A stretch of 42,886 nucleotides of DNA from a virus: positions 1 to 42,886 of the IMG/VR virus record IMGVR_UViG_3300040808_000801; one strand, 5' to 3'. Below the pieces are notes generated by a model, which saw only the letters and a program-made list of their open reading frames with translations, searched no databases and was not told the origin of the DNA. Below, one piece after another: positions 31,487 through 39,951 of the stretch. Both the position numbers and the translations under genes were made by a program. Each line of letters starts with the position of its first letter. Within the stretch, counting starts at the first letter, position 1.

Positions 31487-31514
31487 AGTATAACATCGCT
31501 ACAATATTTGTCAA
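31487..31514 (-). promoter_or_regulatory. Early/middle sigma70-type promoter for gp32
   Basis: TTGACA (31509-31514), 16 bp, TATACT (31487-31492) on the minus strand. GTTAT-ACTA-ATAAC overlaps the -10. Unlike the other early promoters here, it gives a leader of about 80 nt. Confidence 0.65.
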
Positions 31515-31553
31515 GTCTTTTTTTAAAGAAAAAACATAAAAACTTATAAGTGG

Positions 31554-31578
31554 GTTAGCAGATTATAAACCTGCTAAC
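31554..31578 (-). terminator. Hairpin containing the stop codon of the 798-aa gene
   Basis: The 8-bp stem GTTAGCAG/CTGCTAAC carries the TAA (31563-31565) in its 9-nt loop. Downstream there is a small palindrome, AACTTATAAGTT, then TTTATGTTTTTT. It is a probable terminator ahead of the gp32 promoter. Confidence 0.5.
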
Positions 31579-33959
31579 TCTCTCATTCTTAAATATTCGT
31601 TGTCTTGTTCTGCCTCTTTATAACCATACATTTCTGCTACTTTATTATTGATTTTTTCAATAAATGCCTTAGCAGGTTCTATGAACTGCTCACCGTAGTC
31701 TTTTTCTACCATAGTAAGTACTGCGGTCTCGCCTTTTGGAAACTGGCCTGCTTCTCTATCAAAATATGATAAGATAAACTCGCCTAATGGTGTCTTTTGG
31801 TCCTTTTCAAGTGTAATCTCGTCGCCGTCTGGACCGTCAATCTTGTCGCCTTTTTTCTTACCGTTCATTTTGGCTTTCTTTACAGCGTGTGCATATGCAT
31901 TGCCTTCATCAGTGTCGTCTTCTTTTTTGTTTCTATCAAAGTCTGTTGTATATAGATATTCCATTACAGGATACAACGTGTTAACAATTTGATTACCAAA
32001 GCGAGCATTTTTACCTGATCCTGGCTTAGTTTCTAGTTTCTTTGCTTCGCCACGTAGTTTCATCATTGCATCAATTGCAGCTTTAGCATTTTTGTCTAGT
32101 CCGCTAAATCCATTTGTTCTTGCTTCAATAAATGAATACACATCCCATACATCACTTACGTACTGATTTGCTAAGTTGCCTTGATCGTCATCTTGACCGC
32201 GTTCAATTGCTTTTCCTTTGCCACGTAGTGCGCCTAATACTTCAACAGCATCTTTACTTGTGTTAATGTATGCTTCTTCAAGATCGTCCTCTTCCATAGA
32301 AGCAGTTTGCATTTGATCATCATCTTTGCTTTTAAGCATGTCAATTACTTTTTTGCCGCCATATAATAATGCAACTACTGCTAGTGCAGGTAGTGCATAT
32401 TTAGATGCCATTGCTGCAACTTGTTTAACTGCATCGCCACCTAAAAATGCTGAAATCTCACCTTGAATAGCTTCAACTCCGCCTTCGGCTTTTGCAATTA
32501 AATCACTTGCTGATGTTGCAAGGTCACCAGCCATGTCGCCTACTGCGTCAATAGCATCGCCTGCTTTTTTACCAACATATGCGCCACCGCCTACTGCTGC
32601 TGTAGTTCCTGGATTTTTAGCTGCTACTTTGCCTGCGCCTTTGGCAACTGCGCCTGCACCTTGCGCACCTTTAGTAAGAATCTTTGCGCCCATCTGTATA
32701 AGTTTTGGTGCTGCTACTCTTGCCGCAGTTATTAATGCAGGAATAGCTAATGCTGGGAGAAATTCGTCTGTACGTTCTTCACCAAACTGGCCCATCATTT
32801 CTTCAAAGCCCTGCTCTAGTTCAATTTCTTCTTTTGTTTTCTTTTCAGCTTTGCTGTACTTGTCCTTTAAACGTCCCAGCTCTTCTTGACTGGCGCCTTC
32901 ACGTCCAGCTTGTGCAGCTTTTTTCATATATTCTGCGCCGTGTTTTTTCTTGCCTGCGTATGCCATTAAGCCTGACTCGTCTAGATCATCTGGGCCTAGT
33001 GATTTTGCTTTAGTTGCTTCGCCTACTAGATTATAAATGTATGGAAATACATCAGCTAGTTCTTCGTTAAACTGCTTAATAGTTAATTCGTCGATCCAGT
33101 TTTCTTTTACGTCTGCTGGTACATCTTCCATAATAGGTGCTTCATATGCTGCAAATGCTTCTGCATAGTATGCTGGCTTTTGAAGTGATGCAATTGTTTT
33201 CTTGACTGTACTAATACGCTCTTTAACAACATCAACATACTCACTTAGGCTCTCTGCCATTACAGCCGAACGGCCCATGTAGTTTTTAAACTTGCGTAGT
33301 TTTGCCATTTCTTCTGATAACCCTACAATATGTTTGCCAAAGTCATCATATGTGTTTCCGCCTTCAGCAACATGTCTTGCCATTGCTCTAGCACCACTTA
33401 GGTGTTTAAATGGATAACGGAATCTTTCACCGTCAGCACTTTCAATATAAATTTTACCAATTTTTTGTGTACGCCCTGTCGCACTTTCTTGATTAATACC
33501 TTCTGTATGTTTAATTACAATACGTGCTTCACCAACTTTTTGGTAGCTAATACGGCTAGTGCCATAAAGTTTTGATTCTGTCATCTTTTCTTCCCCAGAA
33601 GTTTTTGCTAAAAATCTATAATCTCTTTTTTGTAAGTTTGATTTAGTGATGTCTCTTACACTATAGTCTAACATTCTCTTCTTTGCAAAATATCTTAATT
33701 CTTTTAAAAATGAATACCAATCTTGTTTTGCTATTGCATCTTCATTGCTAATAATGTCCTTGCTATAAATTATTGTTAAGCCGTCATCTTCGTCGATGCT
33801 TACACTTACATTACCTAACCCGTTATAATCAAAATCAAAAAATCTTGCAACTTCAGGTTGGTTAGTTACATTGCCAGAAGCATCTCCAATAGTAACATTA
33901 GGAAAACGTCCGCGTATCTTGTTAAAAAGATCTTCACTTATTTTGTTAAACTCGTTCAT
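31563..33959 (-). CDS. Large conserved phage protein with alanine/glycine-rich membrane-like core
   Basis: A 798-residue protein. The N-terminal 230 residues are mixed alpha/beta (beginning MNEFNKISEDLFNKI, with YRFLAKTSGEEKMTESKLYG). Residues about 330-400 are highly charged helix (KKKHGAEYMKKAAQAGREGAS). Residues about 405-560 are rich in Ala and Gly with hydrophobic stretches (LPALAIPALITAARVAAPKL, KGAGKVAAKNPGTTAAVGGG, ALPALAVVALLYGG). The C-terminus is charged and ends YLRMRELAGL. I do not recognise a family. Expression from a late element (4 nt before the ATG) and the location after gp17 suggest a virion or ejected protein, possibly membrane-active; this is inference. Confidence 0.7.
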   Translation of the reverse strand: MNEFNKISEDLFNKIRGRFPNVTIGDASGNVTNQPEVARFFDFDYNGLGNVSVSIDEDDGLTIIYSKDIISNEDAIAKQDWYSFLKELRYFAKKRMLDYSVRDITKSNLQKRDYRFLAKTSGEEKMTESKLYGTSRISYQKVGEARIVIKHTEGINQESATGRTQKIGKIYIESADGERFRYPFKHLSGARAMARHVAEGGNTYDDFGKHIVGLSEEMAKLRKFKNYMGRSAVMAESLSEYVDVVKERISTVKKTIASLQKPAYYAEAFAAYEAPIMEDVPADVKENWIDELTIKQFNEELADVFPYIYNLVGEATKAKSLGPDDLDESGLMAYAGKKKHGAEYMKKAAQAGREGASQEELGRLKDKYSKAEKKTKEEIELEQGFEEMMGQFGEERTDEFLPALAIPALITAARVAAPKLIQMGAKILTKGAQGAGAVAKGAGKVAAKNPGTTAAVGGGAYVGKKAGDAIDAVGDMAGDLATSASDLIAKAEGGVEAIQGEISAFLGGDAVKQVAAMASKYALPALAVVALLYGGKKVIDMLKSKDDDQMQTASMEEDDLEEAYINTSKDAVEVLGALRGKGKAIERGQDDDQGNLANQYVSDVWDVYSFIEARTNGFSGLDKNAKAAIDAMMKLRGEAKKLETKPGSGKNARFGNQIVNTLYPVMEYLYTTDFDRNKKEDDTDEGNAYAHAVKKAKMNGKKKGDKIDGPDGDEITLEKDQKTPLGEFILSYFDREAGQFPKGETAVLTMVEKDYGEQFIEPAKAFIEKINNKVAEMYGYKEAEQDNEYLRMRELAGL

Positions 33960-33963
33960 ATTG

Positions 33964-33971
33964 TATTTATC
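33964..33971 (-). promoter_or_regulatory. T4-type late promoter element
   Basis: GATAAATA on the minus strand, then CAAT and ATG 33959. It overlaps the gp17 stop codon. Confidence 0.65.
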
Positions 33972-35550
33972 AATAGTTACTGCTAATGAAGATTGGCATT
34001 GGCGCTTCGTAATCTTCTAAATCTTCTGTTTGTGTAAAAGTATTATATACCCTAGGATCCCAATCTTTCAATACATCCATCATCCTTATTGCAAGTAACG
34101 TTGCACTAACAAGATCATCAGATAAACCAGGCTTTGCTTGATAACTTGATCCTGTTGCAATAAATCCTTTTAGTTCGCTAATAAATGACTTTGAATTAAC
34201 TGTCATTTTATCATTTTCAACCATAGTTTTTAGTCTGCTACATGCTGTAACTTTTGAACTATGTGTAGTATTAAATCCTTTGCGGAATTTTCTTACATGC
34301 CCTTTACGCATTGGTTCACTTACAAAAAGTCCAGGTATGTTCTCTTCGCCAAAATCGTTAATAACAATTAGACATGCTTCGCCAATGCCGTTATTTTCAA
34401 CACTCCAATATATACCCTGTGGGTTATTTGTTTCTTGTTCTAAATATTTACATATATCAGATAGTACACGAACTTGTCCAGGTATAGCTGTTTGATTGTG
34501 TTGCCATTCTGCTACTTGTTCATAGCTTGGTAGTTCAAAAACTTGTATTGCTGCATAATCTCCTCCGGTGCCCATACTAGGATCAAGTGCTACAGCATAT
34601 GTATATTGATTTGTAGGCTTTTTGTACCAACGGGTTTGACCCATATTTAACATTGGATTTTTACCTTCAAGTACAGCAAGTTTAATTGAATTAATTAGTG
34701 TTTCATCAAATACTAGGAATTCACAACCATATTCACGTCTAAACTTCTCCTCGCCAATACGGCCAATTTCTTCTTCCTTCCATTTGTCATCACGGTCAGG
34801 ATGTTCGTGCCATTCAGCAACAAAACTATGAAATCCATTTATACCTAGCTCTTGTTCATTGCCGTGGGCATCAAACTTTTGTTCTGCTTGTTTCCAAATA
34901 GTAGCAAATGTATCTTCATCTGAGTTAGGTGTGCTAGTAATAATAGCACGACCACCTGTTGCTAGTGTAGGTGATATTGAAGTCCAAAACTCTTCTGCAA
35001 TGTTTGGCTGCACAAATGCAAACTCGTCGCAGTACAGTAACGAGATACTCATACCACGTCCAGTATTTCCTGTTGTAGTCTGTGCTACAATACGTGATCC
35101 ATTTTCAAACTCAATTGATTGTTTGTTGTATGACGTAACACCTGCTCTAATATGATCAGGACATGTTTCATATACATAACGTATACGTGCCATAATTTCT
35201 TGCGCACCTGTATATTTGTGTGCAGCAACAAGAATTGTTTGGTCTGAATTAAACATTGCATACCATGCAAGATAGATACTAGCACATGTGGTTTTACCTG
35301 TTTGTCTAGGCATCATGTTAATATTAAAACGGTAAGTATGATAGCTATGCATTAGACGCAATTGGTATTCATAAGGATCAAATATCAACTTACCTCTTAC
35401 AGGATGTTGTATATAAGCAAAGTGACGAGCAAAATGTAAGTATCCTTCGTCAGGATCCATACAGGCTGTAAGGTCCTGAATTTGCTCTTCAGTAAAAGTT
35501 TCTTGTTTGTTCGCCTTTTTAATTAAGACGCCGTCTAATGATGCTGCCAT
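33970..35550 (-). CDS. 17: Terminase large subunit gp17
   Basis: A 526-residue packaging motor (T4 gp17 is 610). The ATPase has MMPRQTGKTTCAS (Walker A, PRQTGKT 81-87), SLLYCDEFAFV (Walker B with catalytic Glu, about 170-180) and IITSTPNS (coupling motif III). The nuclease domain starts at about residue 330 with YAVALDPSMGTGGDYAA, continues with WSVENNGIGEACL and ends with LSDDLVSATLLAIRM, giving the three acidic RNase H-like positions. It translocates and cuts concatemeric DNA into the prohead. It is expressed from its own late element after the terminator at 35564-35591. Confidence 0.95.
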   Translation of the reverse strand: MAASLDGVLIKKANKQETFTEEQIQDLTACMDPDEGYLHFARHFAYIQHPVRGKLIFDPYEYQLRLMHSYHTYRFNINMMPRQTGKTTCASIYLAWYAMFNSDQTILVAAHKYTGAQEIMARIRYVYETCPDHIRAGVTSYNKQSIEFENGSRIVAQTTTGNTGRGMSISLLYCDEFAFVQPNIAEEFWTSISPTLATGGRAIITSTPNSDEDTFATIWKQAEQKFDAHGNEQELGINGFHSFVAEWHEHPDRDDKWKEEEIGRIGEEKFRREYGCEFLVFDETLINSIKLAVLEGKNPMLNMGQTRWYKKPTNQYTYAVALDPSMGTGGDYAAIQVFELPSYEQVAEWQHNQTAIPGQVRVLSDICKYLEQETNNPQGIYWSVENNGIGEACLIVINDFGEENIPGLFVSEPMRKGHVRKFRKGFNTTHSSKVTACSRLKTMVENDKMTVNSKSFISELKGFIATGSSYQAKPGLSDDLVSATLLAIRMMDVLKDWDPRVYNTFTQTEDLEDYEAPMPIFISSNY

Positions 35551-35555
35551 ACGTA

Positions 35556-35563
35556 TATTTATT
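35556..35563 (-). promoter_or_regulatory. T4-type late promoter element for gp17
   Basis: AATAAATA on the minus strand, then TACGT and ATG 35550, with no Shine-Dalgarno sequence. It directly follows the T tract of the terminator. Confidence 0.65.
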
Positions 35564-35591
35564 GAAAAAAATAGGCTCCGAAGAGCCTATT
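35564..35591 (-). terminator. Rho-independent terminator, UUCG loop
   Basis: On the minus strand the 9-bp stem AATAGGCTC/GAGCCTATT closes a TTCG loop and is followed by six or more T. It ends the transcript of the 391-aa gene. Confidence 0.9.
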
Positions 35592-35609
35592 GATTTGCTG
35601 GGGGATAGT

Positions 35610-36785
35610 TTAGCTACAACCGCAGGTTGAACACGCCATTAATTCTTTTTTACCTGGTGCGCCGCACTTTGGACAGTCTTTTGTTGCAACAGCTTCGTCA
35701 GTGCCTTTTTTCTTAAACTGTGGAGGTACTTTGCCTTTTTTAGGCTTGCTACCTTTTTTACCTTTAGCAAGATCGTTTGGTCCTTTGCCGTCTTCTGCGT
35801 AATCAGGAATACCATTCTTATTTGCGTCTGGCTTTTTCTTTTCTGAAAGTGCTGCCATTAGCTGTGCTTTGATGTTTTCTACAGCCATTGGATTGTCACC
35901 GTCTTGTGTAGCAGCATATGCTTTCTTCTTGCGGTTTAGATCGTTGCCGTTTGGAATAGCATCGCTTAGGTCGCCATATTCTGGATCTGGCTCGTTAGCA
36001 TAATCTTCTTTTGTAACAAACTTTTTGAGCGCCTTAACGGCATCGCCAAATGTACAGTTATCGTCAACCCCGCATCTTGGCACAACAGTTTTATCACCAT
36101 ATACTAGATCTGAATCGTCAAAGTAGACTTCTTCACTATCAACACCTGCTGCTTTTGCAAGTGCATTAGAAACATCTGGTTGATAAGCGTATTTCATTAT
36201 ACTTGGCATTGATTGTTTAGGATCGTAACGAACGTCTTCTGTAGCAAGTTCTTCACCAGTAAGTTTATCACCAATTTTGCTACCAATTGCACTAGGTGCT
36301 GCTTTACCAATAGCACTTCCGATCTTAGAGCCTACTGCTGCTCCAGCTGGGCCGCCTACTGCGCCGCCCAGTGCTCCGCCTGCCATGCCACCAACGCCGC
36401 CTAGTGCAGCTCCTGCGCCTGGAATTGCTGCTCCTGCTGCTGCGCCGCCTAATGCACCAATAATACCTGCTTTTAAGTCTGTATCATCTGGATTATCATC
36501 ATCGCCTGGAATTTCTGGATCATCATCCATTGCTGAACGGAACTTTTCTATATCGCCGCGCATTCCTAAACTTGGAGCGCCAACTGGTTCTGCTGCTGAC
36601 ATGCCTGCATTTTTCATCATATTAATAAGATCAGCTACATGATCTTTACCACTAGCATTAATGCTTACATTCATTGATACTGGTTGTCCGGCATCTGCGC
36701 CAGGCATTGCAGTTGGCATAGGATCTTCGTTCATTCCACATTCTTCAATATGATCCATTGATTCAATTAATTTTTTCATACTCAT
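35610..36785 (-). CDS. Glycine-zipper protein with calcium-type loop and C-terminal zinc ribbon
   Basis: A 391-residue protein. The N-terminus is acidic (SMDHIEECGMNEDPMPTAMP). Residues about 110-175 are a long Gly/Ala zipper (GIIGALGGAAAGAAIPGAGA, then GGMAGGALGGAVGGPAG) of the kind that inserts into membranes. DANKNGIPDYAEDGKG near residue 320 looks like a dockerin or EF-hand calcium loop. A lysine-rich linker leads to CPKCGAPGKKELMACSTCGC, a four-cysteine zinc ribbon. I do not recognise the family. It lies between the terminase subunits and ends at a strong terminator. GGAGG precedes ATG 36785. A virion or ejection role is inferred. Confidence 0.7.
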   Translation of the reverse strand: MSMKKLIESMDHIEECGMNEDPMPTAMPGADAGQPVSMNVSINASGKDHVADLINMMKNAGMSAAEPVGAPSLGMRGDIEKFRSAMDDDPEIPGDDDNPDDTDLKAGIIGALGGAAAGAAIPGAGAALGGVGGMAGGALGGAVGGPAGAAVGSKIGSAIGKAAPSAIGSKIGDKLTGEELATEDVRYDPKQSMPSIMKYAYQPDVSNALAKAAGVDSEEVYFDDSDLVYGDKTVVPRCGVDDNCTFGDAVKALKKFVTKEDYANEPDPEYGDLSDAIPNGNDLNRKKKAYAATQDGDNPMAVENIKAQLMAALSEKKKPDANKNGIPDYAEDGKGPNDLAKGKKGSKPKKGKVPPQFKKKGTDEAVATKDCPKCGAPGKKELMACSTCGCS

Positions 36786-36789
36786 GTTC

Positions 36790-37350
36790 TCAGCCTCCTA
36801 CAACTGCTTTAGTATTTTCTTCATCGCTAATATCAGATGACTCTCCAACTGGTGCACCTTCTGCACCACTGTGTTCATTTTCTTTGCGAGCTATTTCTAA
36901 TTCTTTTAATAAATCCATAACACGATTTCCTGCAACGTTATCTTGTGCAGACTCGCCGCCCATGTCTTCTTTTGTAAGCATTGCTTCATATGGAGCATCG
37001 TCTTTGGTTTCTTGGTATTCTTCTCTTGGATCATTAACATTACGTACAATAATATATGCTTGATCAAGTCCACAACAACGACCTATATATTCTTGTAGTA
37101 CTTGACTAGTAGTTGGATATTCAACTTCTGCTTCAAAGTAAGTAACTTCCATATTTTGTAATTGCGGAAAATCTAAAGGACGTTCTTGGATTGGTGTTTT
37201 CTTGCCTGGCGTAATATTTACAACACTGTATTTCTTTAGTGCAGTTTCCATTCTTTCTACGCACTCGGGCGTACAATCTGGTCCAGCAATACCGATTTTA
37301 AATCCGTATGTCTTTTTTGATTCTGTTAATATTTCTTTAAATGATCTCAT
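36790..37350 (-). CDS. Conserved phage protein of unknown function, 186 aa
   Basis: A 186-residue protein starting MRSFKEILTESKKTYGFKIG. A compact domain (residues 14-110) has CTPECVERMETALKKYSVVN, NMEVTYFEAEVEYPTTSQVL and YIGRCCGLDQAYIIVRNV, a ferredoxin-like beta-alpha-beta pattern. The tail from 120 is acidic and disordered. The FKEILTESKK opening is shared with many T4-like marine head proteins. It has a late element (37378-37385) and a leader with AGGACAGGA. The function is unknown; a head or packaging role is inferred from location. Confidence 0.65.
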   Translation of the reverse strand: MRSFKEILTESKKTYGFKIGIAGPDCTPECVERMETALKKYSVVNITPGKKTPIQERPLDFPQLQNMEVTYFEAEVEYPTTSQVLQEYIGRCCGLDQAYIIVRNVNDPREEYQETKDDAPYEAMLTKEDMGGESAQDNVAGNRVMDLLKELEIARKENEHSGAEGAPVGESSDISDEENTKAVVGG

Positions 37351-37376
37351 TGTGCAATGATCCTGTCCTATATGTA

Positions 37377-37883
37377 TTATTTATCTTTATCAAGGCCTTT
37401 TAGTTTCTCTAATAGACTGTTTCTATCAGTAACTACATATCCTTCGCCGTTGATCATACCGTCATCAAGGCCAACTTTTCCGTCCTTATCCATTTTTTCT
37501 TTTTTAAGTTGTAGCTCTACCATTTTGAGTTTTTTGTCTAGTTTTGCAACTTTAGCATCTAGTCCTGTTTTAAGAAAAGTCCCAGCAACTTCAAATACTC
37601 TACCACTATAACGCTGTTCTACATTCATGCCTAAATCCATTAGATCTTCGTATGCTGTCATAGCTTTATTTGCAACTTCATTTAATTCTTTATCGGCCAT
37701 ATCGCCTAGGCCTTTTACATGCGGAAGTGCTGAACTAATTTTATCAAACTCTGCAATGTCACGCATTGTTTTATTAGTTTCTTCTATTTCATATTTTTGT
37801 TGTTCTTCTTCTTGAGCTTCTGCGTCTTGTATAATTTCTTTTGCGTCAGGCAAGTTGAGAAGATCTTCTAATTTTTTAGTCAT
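37377..37883 (-). CDS. 16: Terminase small subunit gp16
   Basis: A 168-residue protein (T4 gp16 is 164). It begins MTKKLEDLLNLPDA, has an acidic Glu/Gln-rich helix, then SGRVFEVAGTFLKTGLDAKV followed by KLDKKLKMVELQLKKEK. This is the same layout as gp16, where an R..EV...L...L.ANK.LL.L-type helical hairpin forms the oligomer core. A short C-terminal region (MINGEGYVVTDRNSLLEKL) matches the gp16 VFMGSP.ELMD-type end. It recognises DNA and stimulates gp17. Expressed late (37910-37917). Confidence 0.75.
   Translation of the reverse strand: MTKKLEDLLNLPDAKEIIQDAEAQEEEQQKYEIEETNKTMRDIAEFDKISSALPHVKGLGDMADKELNEVANKAMTAYEDLMDLGMNVEQRYSGRVFEVAGTFLKTGLDAKVAKLDKKLKMVELQLKKEKMDKDGKVGLDDGMINGEGYVVTDRNSLLEKLKGLDKDK
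37378..37385 (-). promoter_or_regulatory. T4-type late promoter element
   Basis: GATAAATA on the minus strand, 27 nt before ATG 37350, overlapping the end of gp16. The leader carries AGGACAGGA. Confidence 0.6.
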
Positions 37884-37909
37884 GGTTCCAATCCATTATA
37901 TGCTACTAT

Positions 37910-37917
37910 TATTTATC
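37910..37917 (-). promoter_or_regulatory. T4-type late promoter element for gp16
   Basis: GATAAATA on the minus strand, 26 nt before ATG 37883, overlapping the stop of gp4. The leader carries TTGGAA. Confidence 0.6.
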
Positions 37918-38350
37918 TTCTACGGCCATTATGAAAAATATCCTGTTCAGTAACAATACGGAAATATACACCCTTTTGTTTACACCATGACCTAGCTGCT
38001 TCCCACTTTGCTTGATTAATAATATAATGTGCTTGGTTATGTTTGCTTTTTCCTAATTTTTCTTTTAGTGCTTGCGAACTAGGCTTAACTTCAACTAGCT
38101 CAACACGTTGCTTTCCATTCTTGTCGGCATATACAATAAAAAAATCAGGAACATATATTGTTTGTTTTCCTGTTAATGGATTTCTATAAGGAATACGTAT
38201 CGATTCACTTGCCCATTGACTAACACTAGGATGTTCGTCACAAAATTTCATAAACGTAAACTCCCAACCTGATCTATACGTTGGTGTTTTATTACCCATA
38301 TATTTTTTAGGATTTTTTAGAGTGAATTTGCCTTGTGCAAAATGTGCCAT
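37913..38350 (-). CDS. 4: Head completion protein gp4
   Basis: A 145-residue protein (T4 gp4 is 150). AHFAQGKFTLKNPKKYMGN then YRSGWEFTFMKFCDEHPSV matches the T4 YRSLWERKFM..LD.HPSV phrase. IPYRNPLTGKQTIYVPDFF and VELVEVKPSSQ give the PDxxx..ExK nuclease motif of the TnsA/PD-(D/E)xK type. It trims or seals packaged DNA before tail joining. It lies 1 nt downstream of the preceding gene without a clear Shine-Dalgarno sequence, so translation is coupled. Confidence 0.9.
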   Translation of the reverse strand: MAHFAQGKFTLKNPKKYMGNKTPTYRSGWEFTFMKFCDEHPSVSQWASESIRIPYRNPLTGKQTIYVPDFFIVYADKNGKQRVELVEVKPSSQALKEKLGKSKHNQAHYIINQAKWEAARSWCKQKGVYFRIVTEQDIFHNGRRR

Positions 38351-38351
38351 A

Positions 38352-38732
38352 TCATATTACAACATTTCTTTGATCAAATAATTCATAGTTTAACTTTTGA
38401 TCTTTGAAACCTAACGCACTAGTTTTTGATCTATTTAGATTTAAAATTTGAGCTACAATAACACTTAATTGTACATCTGTAACACCCCTTAATGTGTCTA
38501 ATAACGATTGAACATTTAAGTTATCTATTTTTGCTTGTTGTAATAATACGCTTGCAGTGTTTATTGCTGCTACTTTATCAAAACCTCTTTTTAAGAAGTA
38601 ACCAATAGTTGCGTCAACTTCTTCTGGATTATAACTAATATCTAATTCAAAAAAGTTTTTATAATATTCCGGTGTTGGTTCTGTTGATAAAGATCTTGCG
38701 TCCGTTGTTGTGTCGCTTTTTGTTCTTGCCAT
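38352..38732 (-). CDS. Conserved phage structural-region protein, 126 aa
   Basis: A 126-residue protein: a polar N-terminus (ARTKSDTTTDARSLSTEP), then FFELDISYNPEEVDATIGYF and LKRGFDKVAAINTASVLLQ, then a helical repeat (VQSLLDTLRGVTDVQLSVIV) and a SALGFKDQ tail. I recall the same D..Y.P.EVDA..GFF.KRGFD...A...A..LLQQAK pattern in T4-like cyanophages as a conserved hypothetical. The ATG overlaps the upstream stop. A virion or baseplate assembly role is suggested only by location. Confidence 0.65.
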   Translation of the reverse strand: MARTKSDTTTDARSLSTEPTPEYYKNFFELDISYNPEEVDATIGYFLKRGFDKVAAINTASVLLQQAKIDNLNVQSLLDTLRGVTDVQLSVIVAQILNLNRSKTSALGFKDQKLNYELFDQRNVVI

Positions 38733-39946
38733 TAAGCTACTCCTGCTAGTGCGTTTGATGCGGTTTGTATTAGTAGAATATTTCCGCCTTGAATTAGATT
38801 AATTAGATTTTGATCTATTGCTGCTTTTTCAACTGCTGTAGCATTGTTATATGTATTAATATCAACGTTCGGTATTACACCTGTATTAATCAAAGCCGGT
38901 GTAAGTAATGCTTTTGTTGCTGGATCATTTAGTGCTGCTATGATTGCTGCTGCATTGAGTTGCGGAGAGTTAGATTCAGTAGCTGATGATACTGTAGTAT
39001 CAGATTGTGTATCAGTAGTATACACGCCAGTTGAGCCTCCGGTTGCTGCGGCAATAACAGCCCCAGCGGCAGTGGCAACGACAGCAGCACCAGCATTTGA
39101 AGTAAAACTTTTTCCGCCGCCGAACATCTCATTAACTGCTGCTCCGAGTAATGCAGGTAATAATCCTCCTGCTCCAAATTCACCGCCTAATGCATTATCA
39201 ATAACACCTAACGGACTTTCTTCGACATCGTAACCAACTTCGGCATCGCCAAATCCTACAATAGGATTTTGGTCCACTGTCCCTTCACTATATAACACGC
39301 CTTCGTATGCAACTGACATTGATGCTTCGTTGAATGATCCATCAGTACTATCTACATTGCCGTGGTCCCAAGCAGACAGTAAAGGGTTTAATAATGTATA
39401 TGCAAACCATTGTCTTCTTGCTAGTTGATATATTGTTATATAACTAAAAAATGGAGTTCTTTTTTTATTATTTAAACCGTAGTTTGGCACATCACCAAAA
39501 TATTTGTCTCTTGGCAAATATGCTGCTTGTGAACCTGACGTCCCACGGTTGCCGTCAGCAAAGTAATATTTGTAATATTCTTTAAGCATTGCACGTACTG
39601 CACCCAAATTATCATCATGTAATGTCATTCTAATATCTTGGTAATCTAATCTTGTTTGAATATTTTTCTTTCTATTGTACTGTTGTTTATTTTCTACACT
39701 TGCTCTAAAACTAGGTAAGTCTGTTGATTTTACAAGTATTCCTAATTCTTTTTGGAAAAGAAAAGAATTAGCAGTTGAGCTATTGCCAACCTCTGCATTT
39801 GGTTGAAATACCACATGATACATGTACTTTTGTTTGGGGGCAAAAGTAAAATTACTATTGGTATAAATCTTGTGCGCATGTTGCGCATCGCGCAAATGTG
39901 TGCCCGCAGTTAAATTAAAAAGGAATGCATCTTTTAAATTACTCAT
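38732..39946 (-). CDS. Tail tube-fold protein, possible baseplate/tube initiator (gp54-like)
   Basis: A 404-residue protein. Residues about 40-240 have the tail-tube fold pattern: KYMYHVVFQPN, LVKSTDLPSFRASVENKQQ, DIRMTLHDDNLGAVRAMLKE and EASMSVAYEGVLYSEG. This is the same order of strands as in gp19, gp48 and gp54. From about 250 the chain is Ala/Gly/Thr-rich (AAVVATAAGAVIAAATGG) and then a helical tail. T4 gp54 (320 aa) starts tube assembly on the baseplate; a related role is plausible. It begins at a late element 5 nt upstream and lies downstream of gp19's terminator. Confidence 0.5.
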   Translation of the reverse strand: MSNLKDAFLFNLTAGTHLRDAQHAHKIYTNSNFTFAPKQKYMYHVVFQPNAEVGNSSTANSFLFQKELGILVKSTDLPSFRASVENKQQYNRKKNIQTRLDYQDIRMTLHDDNLGAVRAMLKEYYKYYFADGNRGTSGSQAAYLPRDKYFGDVPNYGLNNKKRTPFFSYITIYQLARRQWFAYTLLNPLLSAWDHGNVDSTDGSFNEASMSVAYEGVLYSEGTVDQNPIVGFGDAEVGYDVEESPLGVIDNALGGEFGAGGLLPALLGAAVNEMFGGGKSFTSNAGAAVVATAAGAVIAAATGGSTGVYTTDTQSDTTVSSATESNSPQLNAAAIIAALNDPATKALLTPALINTGVIPNVDINTYNNATAVEKAAIDQNLINLIQGGNILLIQTASNALAGVA

Positions 39947-39951
39947 GTAAA

